From an uncultured Collinsella sp. (lineage in GTDB: Bacteria; Actinomycetota; Coriobacteriia; Coriobacteriales; Coriobacteriaceae): a DNA stretch of 64,000 nt. The position numbers and the translations under genes are program-made. Shown here in pieces: positions 26,415-33,902 of the stretch. The DNA lies in the NCBI GenBank assembly GCA_900542315.1, contig UQMV01000004.1, forward strand, positions 20,865 through 84,864, given 5' to 3'. The notes under the pieces were generated by a model that searched no databases, had not been told where the DNA came from, and was given only the letters and a program-made list of their open reading frames with translations. How positions within the stretch are numbered: the stretch's first letter is position 1; the number at the start of each line of letters is the position of its first letter.

Positions 26415-26552
26415 GGCCGCCCCGTAGCGAGGCCCCGGACCTTTACTCGCTATTTCGGACAGTCCTGGCTCACGACGGAGGCGCCACTGGCGCCTCCTGT
26501 TCGTGCGGAACTCATATCGAGCAAAGGTCCGGGGCCTCGCTACGGGGCGGCC
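26415..26552. repeat. 35-bp near-perfect inverted repeat between nrdD and nrdG
   Basis: The arms 26415-26449 and 26518-26552 pair at 34 of 35 positions (core CGTAGCGAGGCCCCGGACCT). The 68-base loop holds its own 9-bp perfect stem GGAGGCGCC-ACT-GGCGCCTCC (26477-26497), extended by CACGA/TCGTG. No T-run follows and no transposase is encoded. It starts 11 bp after the nrdD stop. Confidence 0.9.
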
Positions 26553-26730
26553 AAGTTGACGTAGCGGAGATGCAGCTCGCGGTCTGCTCACTCCTCGAAG
26601 TTCTTAGCGGAAATGAGTTGACTTGCAACAACGCTTTGCTTGCGATGGCGGTTGAGCTGCAACAAAGTTTTTATTAGACCTCGAACCCTATGCTCGATGT
26701 TCGCTTCGTTCATTGAGTTACCCTTTGCAT

Positions 26731-26814
26731 GAGGCCGGGACATATCGTCCCGCCCGCAGTTTCGCAGGCCGCAGGCCGAGAATGTTTGAGGACGGGATGA
26801 TATGTCCCGGTCTC
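26731..26814. repeat. Second inverted repeat just upstream of nrdG
   Basis: GAGGCCGGGACATATC (from 26731) pairs with GATATGTCCCGGTCTC (to 26814); over 25 bp there are 22 Watson-Crick pairs and two G-U pairs. GAGTTACC occurs on both sides (26715-26722 and 26821-26828). The right arm ends 15 bases before the nrdG start, so the hairpin sits over the ribosome site region. Confidence 0.8.
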
Positions 26815-26829
26815 CCGGGAGAGTTACCT

Positions 26830-27411
26830 ATGAACTACGCGAACATTAAGTATTTCGACATTGCTGATGGGGAAGGCGTTCGTACTTCTCTGTTTGTGAG
26901 CGGGTGCCGTCGTGGGTGCAAGAACTGCTTTAACTCTGTCGCGTGGGACTTTGCTGCGGGCGAGCCGTTCGATCGCGCCGTCGAGGATAAGATTATCGAG
27001 AGTCTCGACCATCCCTTTATTGATGGCCTGACGATTCTGGGCGGGGAGCCTATGGAACCCGAGAACCAGGCGGGGCTCGTTGATTTCATTGAGCGTGTTC
27101 GTGCCACTTATCCTGTGGATTCGGGGAAGACCATTTGGTGCTTTACCGGCGACGTGCTTGAGGAACTTATGCCGGGCGGTCGTCATCATACCGAGGTGAC
27201 GGACCGCATTCTCGCCTGCCTCGACATGTTGGTGGACGGCCCGTTCGTTCAGGATCTGTATGATATCTCGTTGCGCTTTAGGGGCTCGAGCAATCAGCGC
27301 GTGATTGATATGAACGCCACGCGTGCCCGTGCCGAGCGTGAGAACGTTGCGCTTTGCGACGCCGTGGAGCTTTGGCGAGACGATCCGGTCTATTCGACCC
27401 ATACTATGTAG
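26830..27411 (+). CDS. nrdG: Anaerobic ribonucleotide reductase activating protein
   Basis: NrdG is the radical-SAM enzyme that puts the glycyl radical on NrdD. The 193-residue protein has the cluster motif Cys26-x3-Cys30-x2-Cys33 (CRRGCKNC) and the radical-SAM GGE motif in TILGGEPMEPEN. The ATG at 26830, with GGGAGAG six bases upstream, gives the usual start NYANIKYFDIADGEGVR; a longer frame from 26713 would read through the upstream hairpin. It is separated from nrdD by two large inverted repeats, which is unusual for this pair. Confidence 0.95.
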   Translation: MNYANIKYFDIADGEGVRTSLFVSGCRRGCKNCFNSVAWDFAAGEPFDRAVEDKIIESLDHPFIDGLTILGGEPMEPENQAGLVDFIERVRATYPVDSGKTIWCFTGDVLEELMPGGRHHTEVTDRILACLDMLVDGPFVQDLYDISLRFRGSSNQRVIDMNATRARAERENVALCDAVELWRDDPVYSTHTM

Positions 27412-27412
27412 C

Positions 27413-27443
27413 TTGTGGCCGATGCCGGAGGGCGTGGTACAAT
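27413..27443 (+). promoter_or_regulatory. Candidate promoter of the folate cluster
   Basis: TTGTGG (27413-27418) and TACAAT (27438-27443) are separated by 19 bases, directly after nrdG and 35 bp before folE. The spacing is long, so this is tentative. Confidence 0.45.
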
Positions 27444-27478
27444 AGCGCGAACGCGAAATCGAAAAAAGTGAGGCCCAG

Positions 27479-28036
27479 ATGGTCGATCAGGAAAAAGTCG
27501 AGACTGCCATTAAGCTGCTACTTGAAGGTATAGGCGAGGACCCAACTCGCGAGGGCCTGCTGGAGACGCCGGCGCGCGTCGCCCGTATGTATGGCGAGAT
27601 TGCCGGCGGTATGGACCAGAGTGCCGAGGAGCACCTGTCCAAAACTTTCGCTGTCGCTTCGAACGATTTGGTTATCGAGCGAGACATTACGTTTTACTCG
27701 CTGTGCGAGCACCATCTGCTGCCGTTTTATGGCAAGGCTGCGATCGGCTATATCCCTAACGGTCGCGTGGCGGGTCTGTCTAAGCTTGCTCGCACGGTTG
27801 AGGTCTATGCCCGTCGTCTGCAGCTTCAGGAGCAGCTGTGCGCACAGGTTGCCGATGCCCTCATGGAATATCTTGCTCCCCAAGGGGCGATTGTGCTGAT
27901 GGAAGCCGAGCATATGTGCATGACCATGCGCGGCGTGCAAAAGCCCGGCACCAAGACCGTGACGCTCGCTCGCCGCGGCGTCTTTGAGACCGATCCCGCG
28001 CTCGAGGAGCGGTTCTTTAGGATGCTGGGCCGCTAA
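27479..28036 (+). CDS. folE: GTP cyclohydrolase I
   Basis: FolE turns GTP into 7,8-dihydroneopterin triphosphate, the first step of folate synthesis. The 185-residue protein has the family body ETPARVARMY, the zinc ligands in SLCEHHLLPF and HMCMTMRG, and the substrate segment GLSKLARTVEVYARRLQLQE. Length is typical of the short bacterial form. GTGAGG lies upstream of the ATG. The next gene starts two bases after its stop and folB follows, making a folate operon; no folP/folK is in view. Confidence 0.97.
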   Translation: MVDQEKVETAIKLLLEGIGEDPTREGLLETPARVARMYGEIAGGMDQSAEEHLSKTFAVASNDLVIERDITFYSLCEHHLLPFYGKAAIGYIPNGRVAGLSKLARTVEVYARRLQLQEQLCAQVADALMEYLAPQGAIVLMEAEHMCMTMRGVQKPGTKTVTLARRGVFETDPALEERFFRMLGR

Positions 28037-28038
28037 CC

Positions 28039-28620
28039 ATGAGAGTCGTCAACGACTTTACATCGAAGACCGATGAGGGGACGCCGCGTCGCGGCTTTAT
28101 GGCTTCGGGCCTGACTCCCTTTGGCTCCATGCCTCGCATTGATTACATTTGTGCCAACGGGCTGTTCCGGCGGCACCTGGGCAACATTGCACAGTTGGAA
28201 TCGGGGCGCATCTTTTGCCGCCACGGTATTGACCATCTGCTGGATGTCGCGCGCATTATGTGGATTAAGAATCTCGAGGAACAGCTCGAATTTGACCGCG
28301 AGGTCATCTACGCCACGGCACTTCTTCACGATATCGGCAAAGATGAACAGTATGAATCGGGTATATCCCATGATGTTGCAAGCGAGCGCGTCGCTGATGC
28401 GATTCTCGGCGGCATGCCCGATGACGTGGCGTTTGAGCCGGCCGATGCCGCAGCCATTAAGACGGCCATTCTGGGCCATCGAAAGCTGCGCGTGAACAGC
28501 CAACCGCTTGAGCGTCTGCTCTATGCAGCCGACAAAGCGTCGCGCGCCTGCTTTGCATGCCCCGCGCGCAATGCTTGCAACTGGAGCGATGATAAAAAGA
28601 ACCTGTCGATTCGCGTGTAG
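28039..28620 (+). CDS. HD-domain phosphohydrolase in the folate operon
   Basis: The 193-residue protein carries an HD domain: a His in FCRHGIDHLLDVARI, the HD pair in ATALLHDIGKDE, and a later His in AILGHRKL. Several Cys near the C-terminus (CFACPARNAC) could bind a metal. Some bacteria use an HD-family or other stand-alone phosphatase to dephosphorylate dihydroneopterin triphosphate; its place between folE and folB makes this a candidate for that missing step, which is inference. The ATG lies two bases after the folE stop. Confidence 0.8.
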   Translation: MRVVNDFTSKTDEGTPRRGFMASGLTPFGSMPRIDYICANGLFRRHLGNIAQLESGRIFCRHGIDHLLDVARIMWIKNLEEQLEFDREVIYATALLHDIGKDEQYESGISHDVASERVADAILGGMPDDVAFEPADAAAIKTAILGHRKLRVNSQPLERLLYAADKASRACFACPARNACNWSDDKKNLSIRV

Positions 28621-28663
28621 TTAGTTTGCGCGGTCGGGGTTCTAAACGAAGGAGACGATCGCG

Positions 28664-29149
28664 ATGAGTAACAAGAAGCTGCCCGAGAATGCAACCAAGA
28701 CTGAAGGCGCTGAGCTCGCCCGCCGTGGAAGGGGCGAAATATCCACTGCAACGGCGGTGCCCCACGTGAGCTATGACGATCTTCGCCATGCCGATCGCAT
28801 TACTATCGACGGTCTCGAGGTCTTTGCCAACCACGGCGTGTATCCCGAAGAGAACGCGCTGGGCCAGAAGTTCATCGTGTCCCTGGTGCTCTATGCCGAC
28901 CTGCGTGCAGCGGGGGAGCACGATAACCTGGACGCCTCGATTGACTACGGCTCGGTGTGCCACGATGTCGATGGCTATCTGCGTGAGCATACGTTTAAGC
29001 TCATCGAGGCTGCAGCCGAGGGTGTGGCCCAGATGCTGCTACGTCGTTACCCCCTGATGCTTGGCGTGCGTGTTAAGCTCGATAAGCCTTGGGCGCCCGT
29101 CGGTCTTCCCCTGGCAAGCTGCGGTGTCGAGATCGAGCGCGTGCGTTAA
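28664..29149 (+). CDS. folB: Dihydroneopterin aldolase
   Basis: FolB splits dihydroneopterin to 6-hydroxymethyl-dihydropterin and glycolaldehyde. The conserved part starts at DRITIDGLEVFANHGVYPEE (about residue 46) and includes the catalytic Glu and SIDYGSVCHDV, with FKLIEAAAEG and the family's Lys in VRVKLDKPWAP. A 45-residue polar extension precedes it; no internal start with a better ribosome site was seen. GGAGACGATCGCG precedes the ATG at 28664. Third gene of the folate cluster. Confidence 0.93.
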   Translation: MSNKKLPENATKTEGAELARRGRGEISTATAVPHVSYDDLRHADRITIDGLEVFANHGVYPEENALGQKFIVSLVLYADLRAAGEHDNLDASIDYGSVCHDVDGYLREHTFKLIEAAAEGVAQMLLRRYPLMLGVRVKLDKPWAPVGLPLASCGVEIERVR

Positions 29150-29155
29150 CCGGTT

Positions 29156-29932
29156 CTAATTCGTCTCTATGGGTGGCTGCTTGAGCCGCTGGGACAGTGC
29201 TCTATTGTTGGGGCAGTACGTGTCGAGCAAGGCGTGAAACCGCTGATTGTGGCTTGGCTCGAGCAAGTGGACGAGCTCGTGGGCGACAACCATGTCGAGG
29301 CATTCGACGGGGTAGGCGGCAAGTTCTCGTGCGATGCGAACGGCGCCGGATTTGGGAGTGCATGAGCCCCAACGCGTTTTCATGCTGCGTACGGAAACGC
29401 GGGAAACGGCGACACCCATTGCGATTTCGTATGCGTGCACCATATCGCGCAGCGCCGATGTGACTTCGGACGTATAGAGCTGGTCGATGTGGGCTTGGAG
29501 CTCATCGGACGTTAGGCCGTCGAGGATTGCGTGCCGCTTGGTCTGTGGGCCTTCGTCCGATTTATCGGTACCCATAAAACTTGCGAAGGTGGCCTGTTTG
29601 GGTCGCGGTGCGGGCGATGCAAAGTTGTGATCGAGCGCATCTTGTACCGTGATGGGCTTGCCCCAAAGTGCAATGATGGACGAGTGACTGAGCGGCTCTC
29701 GCGCCGTCGCCTGACGTTGCTCGCGCTGGGCAAGTCGGCTGATAATCCAGGCGCTGTTGCGCTTCACAAACGCTTCGATACGCTCGCGGCTGGCGCCGAG
29801 CGGTGCGCTGGCGTGGACCTCGCCGCTCGATGTGACGCGTAGGTTGAAGTTCTTGACGCGCTTTTTGGTAACGACGACGGGGATGGGCGTCCCATCCGGT
29901 CGGGATACGGAAATCGTAAACTGCTGCGTCAA
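29156..29932 (-). CDS. YgjP-like (DUF45) metallopeptidase
   Basis: The 258-residue protein belongs to the YgjP/SprT-like zinc peptidase group: the motif VVAHELVHLLEPSHNQRF supplies the HExxH ligands and a downstream His, and TRWGSCTPKSGAVRI is a family signature. YgjP partners restriction or DNA-repair loci in some genomes, but here it is alone and its substrate is unknown. I chose the TTG at 29932 because GAAGGA lies six bases upstream and the longer frame from 29995 would cover a hairpin typical of an intergenic region; this start is uncertain. Confidence 0.8.
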   Translation of the reverse strand: MTQQFTISVSRPDGTPIPVVVTKKRVKNFNLRVTSSGEVHASAPLGASRERIEAFVKRNSAWIISRLAQREQRQATAREPLSHSSIIALWGKPITVQDALDHNFASPAPRPKQATFASFMGTDKSDEGPQTKRHAILDGLTSDELQAHIDQLYTSEVTSALRDMVHAYEIAMGVAVSRVSVRSMKTRWGSCTPKSGAVRIARELAAYPVECLDMVVAHELVHLLEPSHNQRFHALLDTYCPNNRALSQRLKQPPIETN

Positions 29933-29954
29933 AAGCGGTCCTTCAGATTGGGGA

Positions 29955-29990
29955 CGGGCCGGCATGTCGACCGTTCGGCATGCCGGCCCG
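29955..29990 (-). terminator. Hairpin after the M19 dipeptidase gene
   Basis: CGGGCCGGCATG (29955-29966) is repeated inverted, perfectly, at 29979-29990 with a 12-base loop. It lies 16 bp after the dipeptidase stop on the minus strand. There is no T-run, so a terminator role is likely but not sure. Confidence 0.6.
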
Positions 29991-30006
29991 CTCAAGGGAT
30001 GTGAAA

Positions 30007-31020
30007 TTAATAACGCTCAAAGAAGGCAAGCGCGTTGTCGCTGCAGAGCTTCTGCATCACGGTCTTGCCAAAGTGCTTGGAGAGCATGTTCTGGAACTCG
30101 GGCATCTTGCTGGCGTCGGAGAGGAAAGCGGGCACAGTGGCGCCGTCCCAGTCGCCGCCGAGCGCGATGACGTCCTCGCCGTCCAGGTCGAGCCAGTGCT
30201 CGATATGTGCCGCTAGCTGGTCGAAGGTGACGTCTGCGGCGGTCTTGTCGGTTGCGTCGTTGGAAAGGAACTCGCTGCAGTAGTTGAGACCGACGATGCC
30301 ACCCATGTCGCGAATGGTGCGGAACTGGTCGTCGGTGAGGTTGCGCTTGACGCCGCAAACCGCACGGGAGTTGGAGTGACTGGCGACGAAGGGGCGCGTG
30401 GCGTGGGCGACAACCTCGTCAAAGCACTCGTCGTTGAGGTGGGAGACGTCGAGTACCATGCCGGCATGCTCCATCTGCGTAAGTGCCTCGATGCCGGCGG
30501 CGGTGAGACCGGCGTGGGTATCGTGTCCGCTCGCGAGCGGCCCCTGCGCGTTCCAGCTGAGTGATGACATGAGCACGCCCAGGCTCTTGAGCACTTCGAT
30601 CAGCGCGGGGTCCTCGGCAAAGAACGTGGCGTTTTCGATGGTGTGGATGCAAGCGACCTTGCCGTCCTTGAGCGCGGGACGAATGTCTGCGGCGCTGCGC
30701 ACGTTGACCATACGGTCGTGGTTGAGCATTGCCTGGCCGCTCATATGCGCCATGATCTGCGCCTGGAAGCGCGCGGCGTGGGCGGTGGGAATCTCGTCGG
30801 GGACAAACGTGGCGAAGCACTGCGCCCACGGCGTGTTGCCGATCTTTGCGAGCGAGATGGCGCAGGCGTTGCCCTCGATGAGGTCGAAATCTTGCGGATG
30901 CGTTTCGTCGCCGGGGAAATAACCGTCGGTGCCGGCGGTAAAGCGCAGGTCGAGATCGAGCGTGGCCCAGCCGATGCGGTCGGCGGTGTCGCAGTGTAGG
31001 TCAAATACGGGATATGCCAT
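30007..31020 (-). CDS. Membrane dipeptidase (M19 family)
   Basis: M19 enzymes are two-zinc dipeptidases; bacterial forms are cytoplasmic and broad in substrate. The 337-residue protein has the metal motif FDLHCDT (HxD) at residue 6, Glu and His ligands in the middle (SHSNSRAV) and the ending LGGDWDGA. The ATG at 31020 follows GGAGG at four bases; the longer frame adds ten residues of no similarity. It diverges from the FKBP gene. Confidence 0.93.
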   Translation of the reverse strand: MAYPVFDLHCDTADRIGWATLDLDLRFTAGTDGYFPGDETHPQDFDLIEGNACAISLAKIGNTPWAQCFATFVPDEIPTAHAARFQAQIMAHMSGQAMLNHDRMVNVRSAADIRPALKDGKVACIHTIENATFFAEDPALIEVLKSLGVLMSSLSWNAQGPLASGHDTHAGLTAAGIEALTQMEHAGMVLDVSHLNDECFDEVVAHATRPFVASHSNSRAVCGVKRNLTDDQFRTIRDMGGIVGLNYCSEFLSNDATDKTAADVTFDQLAAHIEHWLDLDGEDVIALGGDWDGATVPAFLSDASKMPEFQNMLSKHFGKTVMQKLCSDNALAFFERY

Positions 31021-31140
31021 GGTTCCTCCGGTTGCAGCGTTTCTTTGCAAACTGTCTTTGAATTGTATGACTAGGGTATAGTTAGCGCCATATGTTCACG
31101 GCGGCCCACGTTGTGCGCCGCCCTTATCACGGAGGTTTCC

Positions 31141-31569
31141 ATGTCCAACCAGGGCAAGAAGGTCAAGACTCATTATCGCGGTACGCTCGACGACGGCACG
31201 CAGTTCGATAGCTCCTACGATCGCGGCGAGCCGCTGGAGTTCACCTGCGGCGCCGGTCAGATGATCAAGGGCTTCGACGCCGCTGTTGTCGACATGCAGG
31301 TGGGCGAGAAGAAGACCGTGCACATTCCTGCTGCCGATGCCTACGGCGAGCACAATCCCGAGATGGTTATTACCTTCCCGGCCGAGCAGGTTCCCAACAT
31401 CGAGCAGATCGAGAAGGGCATGAAGCTCTTCCTGTCCACGCCGAGCGGCATGCCTGTCCCCGCCGTGGTCATCGATGTGACGTCCGAGGCCGTGACGCTC
31501 GATGCCAACCACGAGCTTGCCGGCAAGGATCTCAACTTTGATATCGAGCTCGTTGAGGTCGAGGGTTAG
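31141..31569 (+). CDS. SlyD-type FKBP peptidyl-prolyl isomerase
   Basis: The 142-residue protein has the split FKBP domain of SlyD: VKTHYRGTLDDGTQFDSS, the insert-in-flap region after PAADAYGEHNPEM, and the closing VDVTSEAVTLDANHELAGKD, where NHELAGKDLNF is a SlyD signature. SlyD folds proteins and, in E. coli, delivers nickel to hydrogenase, but that depends on a His/Cys-rich tail, which is absent here. GGAGG precedes the ATG at 31141. The UreE-like gene follows after three bases, so the two are co-translated. Confidence 0.9.
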   Translation: MSNQGKKVKTHYRGTLDDGTQFDSSYDRGEPLEFTCGAGQMIKGFDAAVVDMQVGEKKTVHIPAADAYGEHNPEMVITFPAEQVPNIEQIEKGMKLFLSTPSGMPVPAVVIDVTSEAVTLDANHELAGKDLNFDIELVEVEG

Positions 31570-31572
31570 AGT

Positions 31573-32151
31573 ATGCCTGAACGCTTGGTTTCGACGACAT
31601 GCTTGGGAAATCTCAACGATCCGTCCTATGAACTCCTGCTTCGCCGGAATTTGGGCGGCGTCTTTGAAGTTGACGAGCTACTGCTCGATTGGGACCAGGC
31701 TGATACGCGCGCGTTTGTGGGTGTGACGGAGCTGGGGCGCACGGTCGATATTCGGCTGGATGCTGCCGACGGCGGTCGTCTTGCCGACGGTGACGTGCTC
31801 GCCATCGACCGTTCGGGCATGGTGCCCGTGACGGTTGTCGTGCGCCTGCGCAGCGCCGAGGTTTATTTGGTCGAAGTCGACCGCATGGATCCGATTGCGC
31901 TCGCGCATGCGTGCTGGGAGATCGGCAATATGCACGCGCCGCTTTTCCGAGGCGATTCGGACGAGCATACCGTGCGCATGTATACGCCGGTGCAGCCTGT
32001 TTTGGGCCGCATGCTCCGGGGCGTCGAGGGTGTTCGGCTCTCGGTGGTTACCCGTGAACTCGATTCGGACCGGCGCTTTGCGTCGAGTGCGGCGGATGTC
32101 GTTGTGAGTATGGCTCCCGACTTTACGATCGTAAAGAAGGCGCGCGGTTAA
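31573..32151 (+). CDS. UreE-like nickel metallochaperone protein
   Basis: The 192-residue protein resembles urease accessory protein UreE: an N-terminal beta domain with DLDxADGGRLADGDVLAIDR-like acid-rich strands, then the metal-binding-type domain with AHACWEIGNMHAPLF, which corresponds to the UreE GNRHxP motif. The His-rich tail of some UreE proteins is missing. No urease genes are in the window. Pairing with SlyD suggests a general nickel or metal-handling role; function outside urease is inference. A terminator follows, closing the two-gene operon. Confidence 0.72.
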   Translation: MPERLVSTTCLGNLNDPSYELLLRRNLGGVFEVDELLLDWDQADTRAFVGVTELGRTVDIRLDAADGGRLADGDVLAIDRSGMVPVTVVVRLRSAEVYLVEVDRMDPIALAHACWEIGNMHAPLFRGDSDEHTVRMYTPVQPVLGRMLRGVEGVRLSVVTRELDSDRRFASSAADVVVSMAPDFTIVKKARG

Positions 32152-32164
32152 CGTGCGTATGAGT

Positions 32165-32204
32165 AAGACGGACTTTGAGAGGTAACTATTCAAAGTCCGT
32201 CTTT
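32165..32204 (+). terminator. Terminator of the SlyD-UreE operon
   Basis: AAGACGGACTTTGA (32165-32178) pairs perfectly with 32190-32203 and ends in CTTTCTG. Confidence 0.88.
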
Positions 32205-32234
32205 CTGTTGATGAGATGCTGTGGGGGAAAGCAT

Positions 32235-33032
32235 ATGGGTCTTGAAGGAATCAAGCTGATTGCATGCGATTTGGACGGCACGTTGCTGCATCCGGGGGAG
32301 CGCGAGCCGCGTTCCGAGGCCTTTGAGCTCATCGATGAGCTGCATCGTCGCGGTATCGTGTTTATGCCGGCGAGCGGTCGCCAATATGCGAGCTTGCGTT
32401 ACCTCTTTGCGCCGGTGGCAGACGAGCTCGCCTATGTATGCGAAAACGGTGCCCTGGTCATGAGCGAGGGTCGCGCCGTCGTCAAGCGCTCCATGGAGCG
32501 TAGTCTTGCTATGGATATCGCGAATGCCGTGGTTGCGTATCCCCATGCCGACGTGACCCTTTCGTGTGAGGGACACCTCTACACCATGAGCGGCAACGAT
32601 GCGTTCGTCGATCATTTGCGCTATGAGGTCCACTGCGATGTGGCGGTGGTCGACCGCCCCGAGGACATCGACGAGGACGTCATTAAGATCGCCTTCCAGA
32701 CGCCCGAGGTGGATCAGCCGGCGGCCCTGGAGTATTTCGAGCGCCTCTTTAGCGACCGTGTTGACGTGATGACGTCGGGAACCGAATGGACGGACTTTAT
32801 CGGTTTCGGTTCGGGCAAGGGCTCCGCGCTTGCCGATTACGGTCGTGCCCTGGGTATTTCGCCCGATGAGATGATGGCGTTTGGCGATAACGAAAACGAC
32901 CGCGACATGCTCAACGTCGTGGGCCATCCCTATCTGATGGAGAACTGCAACCCCACCATGCGCGGCATCAACGACCGCGTCCGTTACGTGCGCACGGTCG
33001 AAGAAGAGCTGCGTCGCCTGCTCGCCGAGTAG
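32235..33032 (+). CDS. HAD-superfamily hydrolase (Cof type)
   Basis: The 265-residue protein is a Cof-type sugar-phosphate phosphatase by pattern: motif I ACDLDGTLLH, motif II PASGRQ, and the late motif MMAFGDNENDRDML, with a type IIB cap between. Substrates of this group range from sugar phosphates to flavin mononucleotide and cannot be predicted. The ATG at 32235 follows GGGGGAAAG; the frame from 32175 overlaps the preceding terminator. It converges with the Fur-family gene 15 bp away. Confidence 0.88.
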   Translation: MGLEGIKLIACDLDGTLLHPGEREPRSEAFELIDELHRRGIVFMPASGRQYASLRYLFAPVADELAYVCENGALVMSEGRAVVKRSMERSLAMDIANAVVAYPHADVTLSCEGHLYTMSGNDAFVDHLRYEVHCDVAVVDRPEDIDEDVIKIAFQTPEVDQPAALEYFERLFSDRVDVMTSGTEWTDFIGFGSGKGSALADYGRALGISPDEMMAFGDNENDRDMLNVVGHPYLMENCNPTMRGINDRVRYVRTVEEELRRLLAE

Positions 33033-33047
33033 GCATGTCCCAAACAT

Positions 33048-33428
33048 CTACCGGCAGTCGGGGCAGAGACCCTCGAAGATGGTGTAGTGCGACGTGACGT
33101 GCCAGCCGATTTGCTCGGACGCTTTGGCGTCGAGCTGGGCATCGAAGGGGAGCGGTACGTCGATGACGCGGCTGCATGAGGTGCAGATGATATGCGCATG
33201 CGGCTCGATCGTGCGATCGAAGCGGCTGCCGCCCGGCGTCTTGATGGAGAGAATCTCGCCGGCGTCGGCCAAGAGATTGAGGTTGCGGTAGACCGTGCCG
33301 CGGCTGATCTTGTCATCCTGTTCGCGCACGGCGTTGTAGATTTCGTCGGCGGTGGGATGGTTATAGCTTTGGCGCACGGCGTCAAGAACCTGCTTTCGCT
33401 GCTTGGTATTCCTTCTTTGCACCGCCAT
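33048..33428 (-). CDS. Fur-family metal/peroxide regulator
   Basis: The 126-residue repressor has the winged helix (PTADEIYNAVREQDDKISRGTVYRN) and dimerisation domain with two CxxC zinc sites (CTSC, CPDC) and the sensing residues EPHAHIIC. Length and the RGTVYRNLN helix fit Fur/PerR/Zur; which metal or peroxide it senses is not clear, although the HxH near residue 78 resembles PerR/Fur. It follows the acylphosphatase gene by 61 bp, with a palindromic candidate operator in between. No catalase or ferritin gene lies nearby. Confidence 0.92.
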   Translation of the reverse strand: MAVQRRNTKQRKQVLDAVRQSYNHPTADEIYNAVREQDDKISRGTVYRNLNLLADAGEILSIKTPGGSRFDRTIEPHAHIICTSCSRVIDVPLPFDAQLDAKASEQIGWHVTSHYTIFEGLCPDCR

Positions 33429-33461
33429 GCGCCTCGCCTCTTTTCTATCAACGGTCGTAGG

Positions 33462-33479
33462 TAAATGATACCGTATTTA
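33462..33479 (-). promoter_or_regulatory. Candidate Fur/PerR-type operator
   Basis: TAAATGATACCGTATTTA is an AT-rich near-palindrome (TAAAT...ATTTA) that overlaps a TATCAT box on the minus strand, just upstream of the Fur-family gene. It suits autoregulation, but the match to a Fur or PerR box is weak. Confidence 0.4.
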
Positions 33480-33489
33480 GCACACAATA

Positions 33490-33900
33490 CTAATAACGAG
33501 GCATGAAACCGTCTTCATTGGTAAGTGGGGCTCGGGCCTGGGCGTCTACGAGGCGAAAACGCGTTCCCATGCGCTCGTAGGAGGCATGAAGCGCCTCGAG
33601 ATGAGATAGGATATTTGCCGGAGCTCCCTGTATCTCCATCTCGACTGAGCCGTCTTCCATGTTACGCACCCAGCCGGTGAGCGCGCGTGCCTGCGCGAGG
33701 TTGGTGTTGGTAAAGCGAAAGCCAACGCCCTGGACTTGCCCCGCCCAGCGCAGGAAATAGCGCAGGGGAGTGTCTTGAGTGGCCCCGTCGCTTGCGAGCA
33801 CAGTAAGCCTGCGGCGCAGCTCGAGCTCGACGTTTGATGGTTTTTGAGGCTCTCGACTGCCGCCGGTGACACTGGAGAAGAACGTATCGAAGAGGCCCAT
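33490..33900 (-). CDS. Acylphosphatase domain protein
   Basis: The 136-residue protein has a 50-residue head followed by an acylphosphatase domain: WAGQVQGVGFRFTNTNLAQ with the catalytic Arg and TGWVRNMEDGSVEMEIQG with the catalytic Asn. Small acylphosphatases hydrolyse acyl phosphates. The ATG at 33900 is two bases past the stop of the upstream oxidoreductase gene, so they are coupled. The extra head (LFDTFFSSVTGGS) is unusual for this normally 90-residue protein. Confidence 0.85.
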   Translation of the reverse strand: MGLFDTFFSSVTGGSREPQKPSNVELELRRRLTVLASDGATQDTPLRYFLRWAGQVQGVGFRFTNTNLAQARALTGWVRNMEDGSVEMEIQGAPANILSHLEALHASYERMGTRFRLVDAQARAPLTNEDGFMPRY

Positions 33901-33902
33901 CG

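Noticed and set aside
26415..26552. Insertion sequence between nrdD and nrdG
   Set aside because: The inverted repeat is too short to hold a transposase and no target duplication directly flanks it; kept as a repeat only.
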